From: a virus
Virus record (IMG/VR): IMGVR_UViG_3300020118_000099
Coordinates: 1-29,293 of that record
Direction: 5' to 3' (one strand)
DNA: 29,293 nucleotides
Part shown: positions 12,373 to 20,336 of the stretch, piece after piece
How positions within the stretch are numbered: the first letter of the stretch is position 1
How the letters are laid out: each line of letters starts with the position of its first letter
Translations under genes and position numbers: made by a program
The notes under the pieces: model-generated
What the model was told of the DNA's origin: nothing
Database searches by the model: none
What the model saw: only the letters and a program-made list of their open reading frames with translations

Positions 12373-13173
12373 ATGCACGTCAACCGGAAGAAACTGGCCG
12401 CGCAGCAAGCCGCGATTCAATCCCGTGTGCCGCCTGGCATGATCGAAGCCGTCGCCAACGTCGGCGTAGCGATTGCCCACGGCGGGGACTCGATTCTTAT
12501 GCGGACGATGATGGCGGTGGTGAACATGATGGTCGAGAGCGCGAAAAACCGCATCGCGGTCAACATCATCCCCGAGCAAGGCTGCTACGTCCAGCGCAAT
12601 CGCTGGGCCGCGGCGAAGAAAGCCGTCGAGCACAACATGACGCATGTGCTCTACGTCGATACCGATATGGGCTTCCGGCCCGATGCGCTCCTCCGACTCC
12701 TCGCGCACAAAAAGCCGATTGTAGGCGCGAACTATTGGACGCGTTCCTTCCCCATGTACTCGACCATCAAAATGCCGGGCACCGACGGCCCGACGCAGGA
12801 AACGCGGTCGATGAACGTGGAGGAGATTCCCACGGAGTTGTTCGAGTGCTTCTCGGTCGGCACTGGCTTGATGCTGGTCGATGTACGCGTATTCAAGGCG
12901 TTGCCGCAGCCGTGGTTCCAAGTCACGCACCAGCCGGACGGAAGTTTACAGTACGGCGAAGATGTGTGGTTCTGTAAGCACGCTCGCGACAACGGCTTTA
13001 GCGTCTGGTGCGACCCGAACATTGAGGTCGAACACTTGGGCATCTTCGAGTACAAGGACCACGAGCGCTGGGACGCAGACGGCATCCGCAATCCGGCCAA
13101 CGAAGGGCGCATCGTCGCAGAGGCGACGGACCACACGGAGAACGCTGAGACACGAGCCGAGGTTTCGGTTTGA
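12373..13173 (+). CDS. GT-A type glycosyltransferase
   Basis: Transfers a sugar from a nucleotide donor. Residues 30-130 show a GT-A core: ILMRTMMAVVNMMVE, a basic helix before VLYVDTDMGF with the DTD metal motif at 96-98, and FRPDALLRLLAHKKPIVGAN. A Gly-rich acceptor region follows (SVGTGLMLVDVRVFKAL, 161-177), then GEDVWFCKHARDNGF with an acidic GED at 195-197 and a late VEHLG with H221, the usual metal-binding His. Such GT-A enzymes occur in phages, where they may decorate host lipopolysaccharide, virion proteins or DNA; the acceptor here is unknown. It sits between virion genes, so virion or receptor modification is a fair guess. The C-terminal 30 residues are acidic. Confidence 0.85.
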   Translation: MHVNRKKLAAQQAAIQSRVPPGMIEAVANVGVAIAHGGDSILMRTMMAVVNMMVESAKNRIAVNIIPEQGCYVQRNRWAAAKKAVEHNMTHVLYVDTDMGFRPDALLRLLAHKKPIVGANYWTRSFPMYSTIKMPGTDGPTQETRSMNVEEIPTELFECFSVGTGLMLVDVRVFKALPQPWFQVTHQPDGSLQYGEDVWFCKHARDNGFSVWCDPNIEVEHLGIFEYKDHERWDADGIRNPANEGRIVAEATDHTENAETRAEVSV

Positions 13174-13499
13174 TGCTCGCGCTGGCGCTTTCGTTCGCGG
13201 TCGTTGGCTTGGCCTTCTGCTACACCGTCCTCCGCATTGCGGGGATGCTGGGCGGAAAGCTCGCGGAGTCGGTAGACCGCTATTTGAAAGTGTTGGAGCA
13301 GAAACACGCCCCGCCCAAAGGGACGAGCGAAGCGGAGCCGATCCCCGATGATATCGTGGCCCACGTGCTTTCGACGCGCCATGCGAAATGGGCGCAAGAG
13401 CAAGAGTTTGCCTTTGCCCGCGAGAAGTACAACGAGTACGGCCAGTGGCCCCCCGTTCGCGTATTGATGGGCATTGGGAACGGCGAGGAGCCTGAGTGA
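13173..13499 (+). CDS. single-pass membrane protein (108 aa)
   Basis: ATG at 13173 overlaps the glycosyltransferase stop (TGATG); a TTG one codon earlier is less likely. The N-terminal 26 residues form a strong membrane helix (LALALSFAVVGLAFCYTVLR). Then comes a helical region (KLAESVDRYLKVLEQKHAPP), a linker, and a conserved-looking FAREKYNEYGQWPPVRVLMG near the end. It could be a membrane anchor, a spanin-like or lysis helper, or a portal accessory, since its stop overlaps the portal start (GTGA at 13496-13499). Function unknown. Confidence 0.6.
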   Translation: MLALALSFAVVGLAFCYTVLRIAGMLGGKLAESVDRYLKVLEQKHAPPKGTSEAEPIPDDIVAHVLSTRHAKWAQEQEFAFAREKYNEYGQWPPVRVLMGIGNGEEPE

Positions 13500-15793
13500 C
13501 CGTCCCCGGTATGGCGATGGTCCCGTATTCTGATCGCGCAGGCGGCATTTCGACGCAGGCGTTGGCGCTCGACGAGTCGGCGGACGAACAGGCGCAAGCC
13601 AAGAAGGAACGCGACGCGGCGCTCAATGCGCTCTACGGCACCGCCTTTCCGCTCATTAGTGAGAACGGCGACGCGGAGCGCGACGGGCCGTGGGTCGCGT
13701 GGGCCTCAGCCCTGTGGCAGAACCGCGAAGCGTCCATGACGTATCCGCTCTGGATCGCGCAGCGAAACCGCGAGATGTGGGCGGGCAGACAGTGGATCGA
13801 CTCGACCGCGGTAGGCCGAAAGTGGATCACGCCCCGAGCGCCGGGGGATGCGGTACGGTTTGTCGTGAACGTGACGAAAGCCGCGTTGGATTTGCGGGCG
13901 CAGATTGTCTCGGAGCAGCGCCCCGGCTTTAGCGTCGAACCGACGAACCGCGACGCGCAGAGTAAGAAGAAAGCGGAAGCAAAGCAGTTGGCGTTAGAGT
14001 ATGCGTGGAAAGAGATGGGCATGGAGCAGATCATGGGCGAGCTGGCCCACTGGTCCTCGACGGATGGCGTGGCGTTCACCGAGACGTACTGGGACGACAA
14101 CGCTGGGCCGTGGCACGAAATGCTCACGAAGCAGAAGATTCGGCTGGGCGATGTGCGAAAGCGCGTCTTGCGGATGGACGAAGTGCGCGTCTCGCCCAAC
14201 GCGACCGCAACGGTCGCCCCGAATTGGATTTGCGTTCATCGCATTGTGCCAACGAACGAAGCCGTAGCGCGCTGGGGGGAATCGGTCGCGGACCAAGCGA
14301 CGAAAGACGGTGCGCTCAAAGGGATGGGGACCCAAGGACTGGGCAACTTTACCGATGCGGGCCGTCAAGATGATCGTTTCTTAGACACGCCAACGCTCGA
14401 TGAGTTTGCCGTCTATTGCGCGCAGACGGACCACTTGCCGAACGGGCTAGAGTTGCACGCGGTGGGGCAGAAGGTGACGTACCTTGGCGAACTCCTCTTT
14501 GGCCGTATCCCCATTTCGCGCTACACGGACGGCTCGAAGGACCCGGCGTACTACCCCATGCCGGATATGAACAACTGGGTCGATGACCAAATGGGCATCA
14601 ACTCGGTCGTGTCGAAGATCATTGAAACGGTACGTCGAACAGCAGGCGGGGCGTTCCTCGCTCGTCCGCAAGCGATGACGACAGAGACCCGGATGTTGGG
14701 CGCGCTCTCCTTGATTGAAGTGCAAGGGACGGGGGCGCTGGACGATGTGGTCAAGTACCTCCCGCCCTCCGCGGTGGGCTCTGACGCGATGGCCTTGCTG
14801 CAATTCTTGATGGCGCAGTTTGAGCAGAAGTCGGGCTGGAACGATGCGACCCGCGGGAGTTTCAAGAGCGATACGTCAGGCCGCGCCATTCTCGCTATCC
14901 GTGAGCAAGTGGAGCGCATCTTCGCCCCGCTCGTGGGCGCGTTTGCCCGTGGGGCGGTTGAGGACGCGAAGAACACGCTGGCCGCGATGATGTGGGGCTA
15001 CGAGTTGCCGCGAGAGATTGCGATTACGGGGAAGAGCCGCATTGACTTGGCGCAACAGATTAGCGCCGAAGATTTGGATGGCGTCTCGGACGTGACGATT
15101 GATCCTGAATCGTTGATGCCGATGCCTAAGAGCTTGAAACTCTCGCTGATGCAGCAGGATTTAGAGAAAGGACTGATCCCGCCAGACCAGTACTTGCGCC
15201 TCCGTCCCTTTGCGTGGATGCGCGATGTCGGGAACGGGGATGAAGATGACCGAGCGCGAGCGTTTCGGATTGCGGACGCGATTCGGAAAGGGATGCCGGA
15301 AGCGCAACTCAACGAGCAGTACCCGGCCCTCCCGATGGATAACGCGGCGGTGCATATGGACATTCTGCGCCGCGAAATCTTGCTCGATGATTGGCTGCCA
15401 AAAGAAGTGAAAGCGGTGGCGTTTGATCGCTACATGGTCTACCAGCAGATGCAGCAACAGCAAGTCGCCCCGCAACCAGGGACACCGGAAGCGAACTACC
15501 AAAACGCGCTCGACAAACTGCAACAGCAGGGCATCGCCGCGCTGAACACGGAAGCCTTGAAAGTGATTACGGCGCAGGACGGGTTAGCGCCACTCCCGAG
15601 TCCCGCCGCAAACAAGCCGCGAGCGATGACGGGGCCAGCGCCCAAGAAAGCACCGATGAAGAAAGGGTCGAGCTTAGACCCGATGCAAGCGCCGACGAGT
15701 ACGAGCCGTGGCCCGGTGGCCGCCGCGCCGCTCGTTGATCCGAGCGAAGAACAACACGCAGGCCAAGCGTTCGACGCCGCCAGCGCGATGTAG
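13496..15793 (+). CDS. portal protein (765 aa)
   Basis: Forms the dodecameric portal at one head vertex through which DNA enters and leaves, and recruits scaffold and terminase. GTG start overlaps the previous stop. Typical portal core: WIAQRNREMWAGRQW (86-100), VVNVTKAALDLRAQIVSEQR (123-142) with RPGFSVEP after it, a helical EAKQLALEYAWKEMG (161-175), then GVAFTETYWDD. The size (765 aa) and a C-terminal helical barrel-like stretch rich in Gln (QQMQQQQVAPQP) match long podovirus, P22-type portals. The tail end is basic, Ala/Pro-rich and flexible. Next come scaffold and capsid, the expected order. The assignment rests on these patterns and context. Confidence 0.85.
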   Translation: MTVPGMAMVPYSDRAGGISTQALALDESADEQAQAKKERDAALNALYGTAFPLISENGDAERDGPWVAWASALWQNREASMTYPLWIAQRNREMWAGRQWIDSTAVGRKWITPRAPGDAVRFVVNVTKAALDLRAQIVSEQRPGFSVEPTNRDAQSKKKAEAKQLALEYAWKEMGMEQIMGELAHWSSTDGVAFTETYWDDNAGPWHEMLTKQKIRLGDVRKRVLRMDEVRVSPNATATVAPNWICVHRIVPTNEAVARWGESVADQATKDGALKGMGTQGLGNFTDAGRQDDRFLDTPTLDEFAVYCAQTDHLPNGLELHAVGQKVTYLGELLFGRIPISRYTDGSKDPAYYPMPDMNNWVDDQMGINSVVSKIIETVRRTAGGAFLARPQAMTTETRMLGALSLIEVQGTGALDDVVKYLPPSAVGSDAMALLQFLMAQFEQKSGWNDATRGSFKSDTSGRAILAIREQVERIFAPLVGAFARGAVEDAKNTLAAMMWGYELPREIAITGKSRIDLAQQISAEDLDGVSDVTIDPESLMPMPKSLKLSLMQQDLEKGLIPPDQYLRLRPFAWMRDVGNGDEDDRARAFRIADAIRKGMPEAQLNEQYPALPMDNAAVHMDILRREILLDDWLPKEVKAVAFDRYMVYQQMQQQQVAPQPGTPEANYQNALDKLQQQGIAALNTEALKVITAQDGLAPLPSPAANKPRAMTGPAPKKAPMKKGSSLDPMQAPTSTSRGPVAAAPLVDPSEEQHAGQAFDAASAM

Positions 15794-15805
15794 TTCCGTA
15801 GGACA
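15794..15805 (+). repeat. TTCCGTAGGACA element before the scaffold gene
   Basis: TTCCGTAGGACA starts right after the portal TAG and matches the TCCGTAGGTCA repeats at 7559-7569 and 7577-7587 with one change. A 9-base palindrome (GTGAGTCAC, 15814-15822) lies just downstream. Shared non-coding position suggests a common regulatory or binding function. Confidence 0.4.
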
Positions 15806-15833
15806 ACCGAGTCGTGAGTCACCCTGCCGTCTA

Positions 15834-15847
15834 CACACTTCGGTGTG
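15834..15847 (+). promoter_or_regulatory. UUCG-tetraloop hairpin
   Basis: CACAC (15834-15838), TTCG, GTGTG (15843-15847): a 5-bp stem closed by the very stable C(UUCG)G loop. It lies in the 100-base spacer between the portal and scaffold genes. There is no T tract, so an mRNA-processing or stability role is more likely than termination. Confidence 0.5.
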
Positions 15848-15893
15848 GATCGCGGGGGTGTTTGCTTACCGCTCACCAGTAGGAGTATGACCG

Positions 15894-17039
15894 ATGACCG
15901 CACCCGCTACGCCAACCGTTGCTTCGAGTTACAAAGCGCCCGCCGATGGTGGCCGCCCGATGAACCCGGAAGCGTTGATTACGGACGACTTCATGGCCGA
16001 TGTCGTCGCGGGAGGGGAAGCGTACGAGAAGGGCGAGTATCGCCCAGATGCGAACGACCCGAACGACGCAGGACCGCCGCTCGCAGAGCCCAGAGCGGAA
16101 CCCGTCAAGACGACGGAGGCCGCCAAGGTTGAAGCGAAGGGCGAGAAGGTTGAAGAACCGAAAGCAGGCGATGAACCGAAGGAGCCAGCCGAACCCTTAA
16201 AGCTGGCGACGGAGTTCACGCTGTTTGATAGCGACGGCGACGAGTTGGACATCGCTGACGTGATGGGCAAGATCAAAGAAATCGGCATCCCGTATAAGGG
16301 CGAAGTGCGGAAGCTCCCACTGGACCGTGTGGTCCGGTTGGCGCAGTCCGGCTTTGCGAACGAGAAATTGTACGGCGAGGCCAAGCACGCGATTGACAAT
16401 TACCAAACGTTGGAGACGGATTTCACCGCCGCTAACGACAGCATTACCCGTCAGAACGCCTTCATTGAACGCCTTTTGACGGACGAGACGAGTTTTCAGC
16501 AGGCCCGCGAGAAGTTCGCCCAGTTCAATTCGCCCGAGTCCCGCGCCGAGCGCGCCGAACGCCGAGCGAAAGAATTGGAGACACGCATCGCGGAAGGCAC
16601 ACCGGGGAACCCACCCAAGACGGACACGGCCACCTCGTTCTTCCAGAATGACGTGAAGCCCGTCTTGTCGGAAATCCTCACCAAGTTTCAGGGCGCAATT
16701 CCGGAGGACGAGATTATCGGACGGTTCAACCGCTTGACCGCCAAGTTCGGCCAAGTGATTCAGCCGAAGGATTTTCCCGCCGTCAAAGAGATTGTCGATG
16801 ACCTCGCGGCGTGGGCTGCCGGGGAATACGAGAATCGGGCGACGAGCCAGACGGCCATTCGGAAAGCGAAGGAAGAAAACACGCTCCTCAAAAAGCGCGT
16901 GGCAACGGGCGCACGGCCTACGGGTCGCGTCGCGACGGCCACGGACGGACAAGCGAAGGCCAAACCGAAGGGCCAGCCGACGAGCGACGCCAATCTGGAC
17001 GCGCTGGTCGAAGAAGCGATGGCCGGAATGGATACCTAA
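15894..17039 (+). CDS. scaffold protein (381 aa)
   Basis: Guides capsid shell assembly around the portal and leaves or is degraded before DNA fills the head. Placement between portal and major capsid is classical. The protein is highly charged and helical: an acidic, Pro/Lys/Glu-rich N-terminal third (residues 20-100, probably disordered), a central helical region with heptads (RQNAFIERLL, SPESRAERAERRAKELETRI), a folded-looking middle (ADVMGKIKEIGIPYKGEVRK) and a C-terminal helix (ANLDALVEEAMAGM) that could dock on the capsid. SD AGGAG (15881-15885) sits 8 bases before ATG 15894; the earlier ATG at 15887 is out of frame. Confidence 0.85.
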   Translation: MTAPATPTVASSYKAPADGGRPMNPEALITDDFMADVVAGGEAYEKGEYRPDANDPNDAGPPLAEPRAEPVKTTEAAKVEAKGEKVEEPKAGDEPKEPAEPLKLATEFTLFDSDGDELDIADVMGKIKEIGIPYKGEVRKLPLDRVVRLAQSGFANEKLYGEAKHAIDNYQTLETDFTAANDSITRQNAFIERLLTDETSFQQAREKFAQFNSPESRAERAERRAKELETRIAEGTPGNPPKTDTATSFFQNDVKPVLSEILTKFQGAIPEDEIIGRFNRLTAKFGQVIQPKDFPAVKEIVDDLAAWAAGEYENRATSQTAIRKAKEENTLLKKRVATGARPTGRVATATDGQAKAKPKGQPTSDANLDALVEEAMAGMDT

Positions 17040-17066
17040 GATACGGCTAGTCTGTCCAGCAATTTG

Positions 17067-17100
17067 AGGAACCACACACTCACGCATTTCACTGGTTCCT
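17067..17100 (+). promoter_or_regulatory. hairpin upstream of the capsid gene
   Basis: AGGAACCA (17067-17074) and TGGTTCCT (17093-17100) form a perfect 8-bp inverted repeat with an 18-base loop. It ends 13 bases before the capsid ATG; the SD (GAGG, 17102-17105) follows directly. It could protect or control the highly expressed capsid mRNA. Confidence 0.5.
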
Positions 17101-17113
17101 AGAGGGACCCATC

Positions 17114-18481
17114 ATGTCGATTTCCCTGTCTGATGCGGCCATTACCGGAATGTTGCTCCGCGTCTACAACGCGTTTGAGAACAACGTCTTTCCGGTCGTG
17201 ACGCCGCTCGCCGCCCAGATTGATCGGGCGACGCCAAAATCGAAGCACAAAATCCGGTGGGGCGGCGAAAATGCCTTCTTCCCGGTGACGATCGGCCAGC
17301 CCGCGGGCTTCTACTCGTCCTCAAACGGCGCACTGCCGCCGTCCAGCGCCGCATTGGAACGTCAGGCGCAGGAAACTGTGAAGCGCATCTACGTCCGCCG
17401 TCAGGTGGATGGGTTTGCCATCACGGGCACCGCATCCAAGGAGGCCGCGTTCAAGCCGCTCGCCACGAAGATCATTCGGGAAGCGACCATCGCGTCCAAG
17501 CTCGGTATGCAGCGAATGTTGCACTCCGACTCCCGCGGCATCATTGCGGTCGTCGTCACGACGGGCACCACCACGGCAGTCGTCTCCAGCCCCTACGGCA
17601 TCACGTCGGCGGGTCAGGGCGGCTTGACGATGGAGCAGTACCAGACGTACCAAATCCTGGACCCGAACAATTCGTACGCCGCTCGCACGGTGTCGAACGG
17701 TCCCGGCAACAACCGCATTACGCTGGCGAGCTACACGGAGTCAAGCGACAACGCCACGCTGTCCTTCACGGGCTCAGAGTCGGTCGCATCCATGACGATC
17801 GGTGACGTGTTCGTGCTGGCGACGTCGGCCTCGATCGCCTTCAACTCGACGGCGGGCGATGTGTCGAGCCAAGCGGGCGAAATCAACGGCTTGGTCAACA
17901 TCACGAAGCGCGGCGGTTCTTCGACGTACAACTCGCTCCACAACATCTCGTCGGCGACGGCGGGCAACGAGCGATGGGATTCTGTCCGCATGGTCGCGGG
18001 CACCGACACGCCGTCTTTGAACGCGACCGAGGACGACATCTACAAGCTGTCGGTCAAGATTCTGGGCCGTTCGGGCTACTCGCCGATGGAAAGCCCCTCG
18101 GACTGGCTCTTGCTCGGTACGCCGGGCTTGCAGCAGCAGTTGGTCCAGTCCGTGATCGGTCAGCGTGTGTTGGCCGATGAAGTGGAACTCAAAGCGGGCT
18201 ACAAGGGCATCCGCATTGCTGGCCTCCCCTTCATTGCGGACTACTGGTGCCCGGCAGGCACGCTCTACCTCCTCCACTTGCCGGACCTGTTCAAGATCAA
18301 CGCCAAGGATTTCGGCTACGTCGTGCTGAACGGCGCAGGCCCGTGGCGCTGGATCGCCGACTACGACGGATTTGAAACGTCGTGGGGAGCCTACATCAAC
18401 ATCGGCACCACGAATCGCGGAGCCCACGGCTCGATCACCGGCTACACGGATTCATTGCGCGCGACACATGTCGTTGGCTAG
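17114..18481 (+). CDS. major capsid protein (HK97-fold type)
   Basis: Main head shell protein. It directly follows the scaffold, and its length (455 aa) suits a podovirus capsid. The N-terminal helix (LLRVYNAFENNVFPVVTPLA) is followed by an extended E-loop-like segment rich in Gly, Ser and Pro (about 45-80: GGENAFFPVTIGQPAGFYSS). A long spine-like helix follows (KPLATKIIREATIASKLGMQ, about 116-135), and later beta strands with NISSATAGNERWDSV. Near the end lie DWLLLGTPGLQQQLVQSVIG (P-domain helix) and a final beta-rich segment (FETSWGAYINIGTTNR). SD GAGG is 8 bases upstream. Identification is by order, size and fold pattern, not by a unique motif. Confidence 0.85.
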   Translation: MSISLSDAAITGMLLRVYNAFENNVFPVVTPLAAQIDRATPKSKHKIRWGGENAFFPVTIGQPAGFYSSSNGALPPSSAALERQAQETVKRIYVRRQVDGFAITGTASKEAAFKPLATKIIREATIASKLGMQRMLHSDSRGIIAVVVTTGTTTAVVSSPYGITSAGQGGLTMEQYQTYQILDPNNSYAARTVSNGPGNNRITLASYTESSDNATLSFTGSESVASMTIGDVFVLATSASIAFNSTAGDVSSQAGEINGLVNITKRGGSSTYNSLHNISSATAGNERWDSVRMVAGTDTPSLNATEDDIYKLSVKILGRSGYSPMESPSDWLLLGTPGLQQQLVQSVIGQRVLADEVELKAGYKGIRIAGLPFIADYWCPAGTLYLLHLPDLFKINAKDFGYVVLNGAGPWRWIADYDGFETSWGAYINIGTTNRGAHGSITGYTDSLRATHVVG

Positions 18482-18608
18482 CAACGACTTAGCGCGATAG
18501 GTTCAAGTACTTTCTGTGTGATAATCGCACGTGAACGAGGCTCTACCGGGTGGGCACTTCCGCTCATCCGGTACCCTCGGTGTGGGTGCGACGTTCTGAG
18601 GATTTTCC
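18482..18608 (+). promoter_or_regulatory. post-capsid spacer with quasi-palindrome and hairpin
   Basis: 127 non-coding bases. GTGTGATAATCGCAC (18516-18530) is a quasi-palindrome (GTGTGAT / ATCGCAC around one A) and includes an extended -10-like TGTGATAAT. TACCGGGTG (18544-18552) pairs with CATCCGGTA (18565-18573), a 9-bp stem with one G-U pair. No U tract follows. It may lower expression of downstream genes relative to the capsid, or start a new transcript. Confidence 0.4.
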
Positions 18609-19088
18609 ATGACCGCAACAGTACACGCGACCGATAACCGCGCTCGGAAAAAGCCGGGGCGATTCGGGACGGACTTTGAGTGCATCTCGGCGGCAGTCTC
18701 CTCGCTCACCGCGACGGCGACCACGCTGCAACCGTTGGCCACGCCCTACCCGCCAACCTCGACCGATGCGTATTACATCGAACGGGCGTCCATCAACTTC
18801 CTGACTCCGGCCAGTGATTCCGACGGGACGGTGATTGCGAAGCTCCAGAAGGTGCGCGGGGGCTCGGCGGGGACGATCATTGACCTGACGGCGACGTTTT
18901 CGATGGAGTCGGATTTTGCGACCACCACGCAGACGACGTTCGACATCCCACTCTTGACGACGCTGACGCAGGCGCAGTTTTCCTTCCTGCAAGGCGACGC
19001 GCTCTACCTCTCCACGGTCAACAACTCTGCCGCGATCGACACGCAGCCCGTCGCCGCGATTTGGGTTGAGTTTGCGGCGGGCGCATAA
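18609..19088 (+). CDS. head-associated virion protein (159 aa)
   Basis: SD GAGGA (18598-18602) is 6 bases upstream. A basic N-terminus (ATDNRARKKPGRFG) is followed by an all-beta, Thr/Ser/Ala-rich body: AVSSLTATATTLQPLA, YYIERASINFLTP, DGTVIAKLQKVRGG, FDIPLLTTLTQAQFSFL, GDALYLSTVNNS. This composition and the position just after the major capsid gene suit a capsid decoration or cement protein. No motif proves it. Confidence 0.65.
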   Translation: MTATVHATDNRARKKPGRFGTDFECISAAVSSLTATATTLQPLATPYPPTSTDAYYIERASINFLTPASDSDGTVIAKLQKVRGGSAGTIIDLTATFSMESDFATTTQTTFDIPLLTTLTQAQFSFLQGDALYLSTVNNSAAIDTQPVAAIWVEFAAGA

Positions 19089-19090
19089 GG

Positions 19091-19657
19091 ATGGGGACGT
19101 TGCTGGATAGTTCCGGCAAAGTAGACGGGTATCTCGGCGATGGACGGCGGATCGTCTACGCCGAGGTGCCCAACCCGGACACGCTAAAGGCGTTGCAAAA
19201 AGAACACGCGCAACTCGGGCTCCGGTTCTTGCCGATTCACAAAGAGTGGGCCGTGGTGTGGTACTGGTCGAGCGACGATCCAAGACGCCGCCATCGGCAG
19301 GAATTGGGCTTACCGCAAAATCCCGACGCGCACTCGATTGTCTGTATTCTGCCGCATGATTGTTCGCCTGATGAGGCACCGGGGTTTGTCCGCAATCACT
19401 TGAACTTGAACGCGGACGAGAAAGACGTGGCGCGAGCGATGGAAAAGGCCGTCGCGTCGAACGCGGCGCAGGAAGAAGTGTTGATGGCCGCGGCGATGGA
19501 GGACGTGATGAACCGCGTCGAACTCACCGCCAAAGGTTTGACGGAGCAGTTTACGGAGAACGTCGAGGACACGAACCACGTGGGCGAGTGGCAACCGATG
19601 AGCGCGAAAGAATTGCGCGACATTCGGGAACGGATGCGCGAGGAGAATAAATCGTGA
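19091..19657 (+). CDS. hypothetical protein between capsid and adaptor genes (188 aa)
   Basis: Mixed alpha/beta protein. Residues 15-60 hold a beta region (GYLGDGRRIVYAEVPNPDTL and LGLRFLPIHKEWAVVWYW). The middle contains a Cys-His cluster (IVCILPHDC). Residues 105-188 are a long charged helical region (ADEKDVARAMEKAV, EEVLMAAAMEDVMN, SAKELRDIRERMREENK). Possible head-completion or scaffold-like helper. The family is not recognised; the ATGA-like coupling (GTGA at 19654-19657) links it to the adaptor gene. Confidence 0.6.
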   Translation: MGTLLDSSGKVDGYLGDGRRIVYAEVPNPDTLKALQKEHAQLGLRFLPIHKEWAVVWYWSSDDPRRRHRQELGLPQNPDAHSIVCILPHDCSPDEAPGFVRNHLNLNADEKDVARAMEKAVASNAAQEEVLMAAAMEDVMNRVELTAKGLTEQFTENVEDTNHVGEWQPMSAKELRDIRERMREENKS

Positions 19658-20310
19658 GTTGGAACCGCGTCGAGTACAAGACCGCTGGGAGAGTACAAGC
19701 GGATGCCGAGAACTCGGCGCGCTGGGACACGACGACGGTGAACGCGCTCTTTGCGTTGACCTTTGACCGCGGCTGGCGCAGAATCCTGGATGCGGACGCC
19801 TGCTATCGCTACACGAAACTCTCGGTCACACCGGACTCTGATGGGTTCGTGACGCTCGCCAGTATTGAAGCGCAGATCACGCCAAGTCGCTTGTATCGCT
19901 GCATCGACCAGCGCACGGTCAGAAATCGTGGCTTGGCGACGTTGGGCGAAGTGGTGTTGGACCCGCTCGTCATTGGCACGAATGTCCGCTTCGTTAATCC
20001 GACGATCACGGGCACGGTCAGCTTGTGGGTCAACCATATGCCGCAAAACCCCCAGGCGTTTACCGGGGATACGGCAGACACGGACGCGGTAGACTGGCCG
20101 GACGGCGAAGAACTCGTCTTGGCGTACTACTTGGCCGCGATGTTGTTGACGAAGGGCGCGGTTGAAAGCGGAGCCGCGGGGGACTTGTTCCAGATCGTGG
20201 ACCAGTTGTTTGCCGATATGCTGCAAAAGCTGATGCGGCGGACGACGCACGTAGGCCAATTCGACGCGACCGATAACGCGAACGATTGGAACGCGGGGAT
20301 GAATTGGTAA
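19654..20310 (+). CDS. putative head-tail adaptor (head completion) protein (218 aa)
   Basis: GTG start overlaps the previous stop. By position, directly before a nozzle-like gene, and by its mixed beta/alpha make-up it resembles podovirus adaptors of the P22 gp4 type, which ring the portal base. The N-terminal half is beta-rich (YRYTKLSVTPDSDGFVTLAS, VLDPLVIGTNVRFVNPTI); the C-terminal half is helical (GEELVLAYYLAAMLLTKGAV, DLFQIVDQLFADMLQKLMRR). Size 218 aa is a little longer than gp4. An identification by context only, so moderate confidence. Confidence 0.6.
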   Translation: MSWNRVEYKTAGRVQADAENSARWDTTTVNALFALTFDRGWRRILDADACYRYTKLSVTPDSDGFVTLASIEAQITPSRLYRCIDQRTVRNRGLATLGEVVLDPLVIGTNVRFVNPTITGTVSLWVNHMPQNPQAFTGDTADTDAVDWPDGEELVLAYYLAAMLLTKGAVESGAAGDLFQIVDQLFADMLQKLMRRTTHVGQFDATDNANDWNAGMNW

Positions 20311-20336
20311 TGCGTTTAGTAGCGGTGCGATACTAA
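20310..20336 (+). other. 8-codon micro-ORF bridging two genes
   Basis: ATG at 20310 shares its A with the adaptor stop (TAATG), encodes MRLVAVRY, and its TAA (20334-20336) shares its last A with the ATG of the nozzle-like gene (TAATG). It may allow ribosomes to step across the gap by termination-reinitiation, since no SD is visible before 20336. Confidence 0.3.

Noticed and set aside
15887-15893. ATG at 15887 as scaffold start
   Set aside because: It is out of frame with the scaffold and sits only one base from the SD; the ATG at 15894 has the right spacing.
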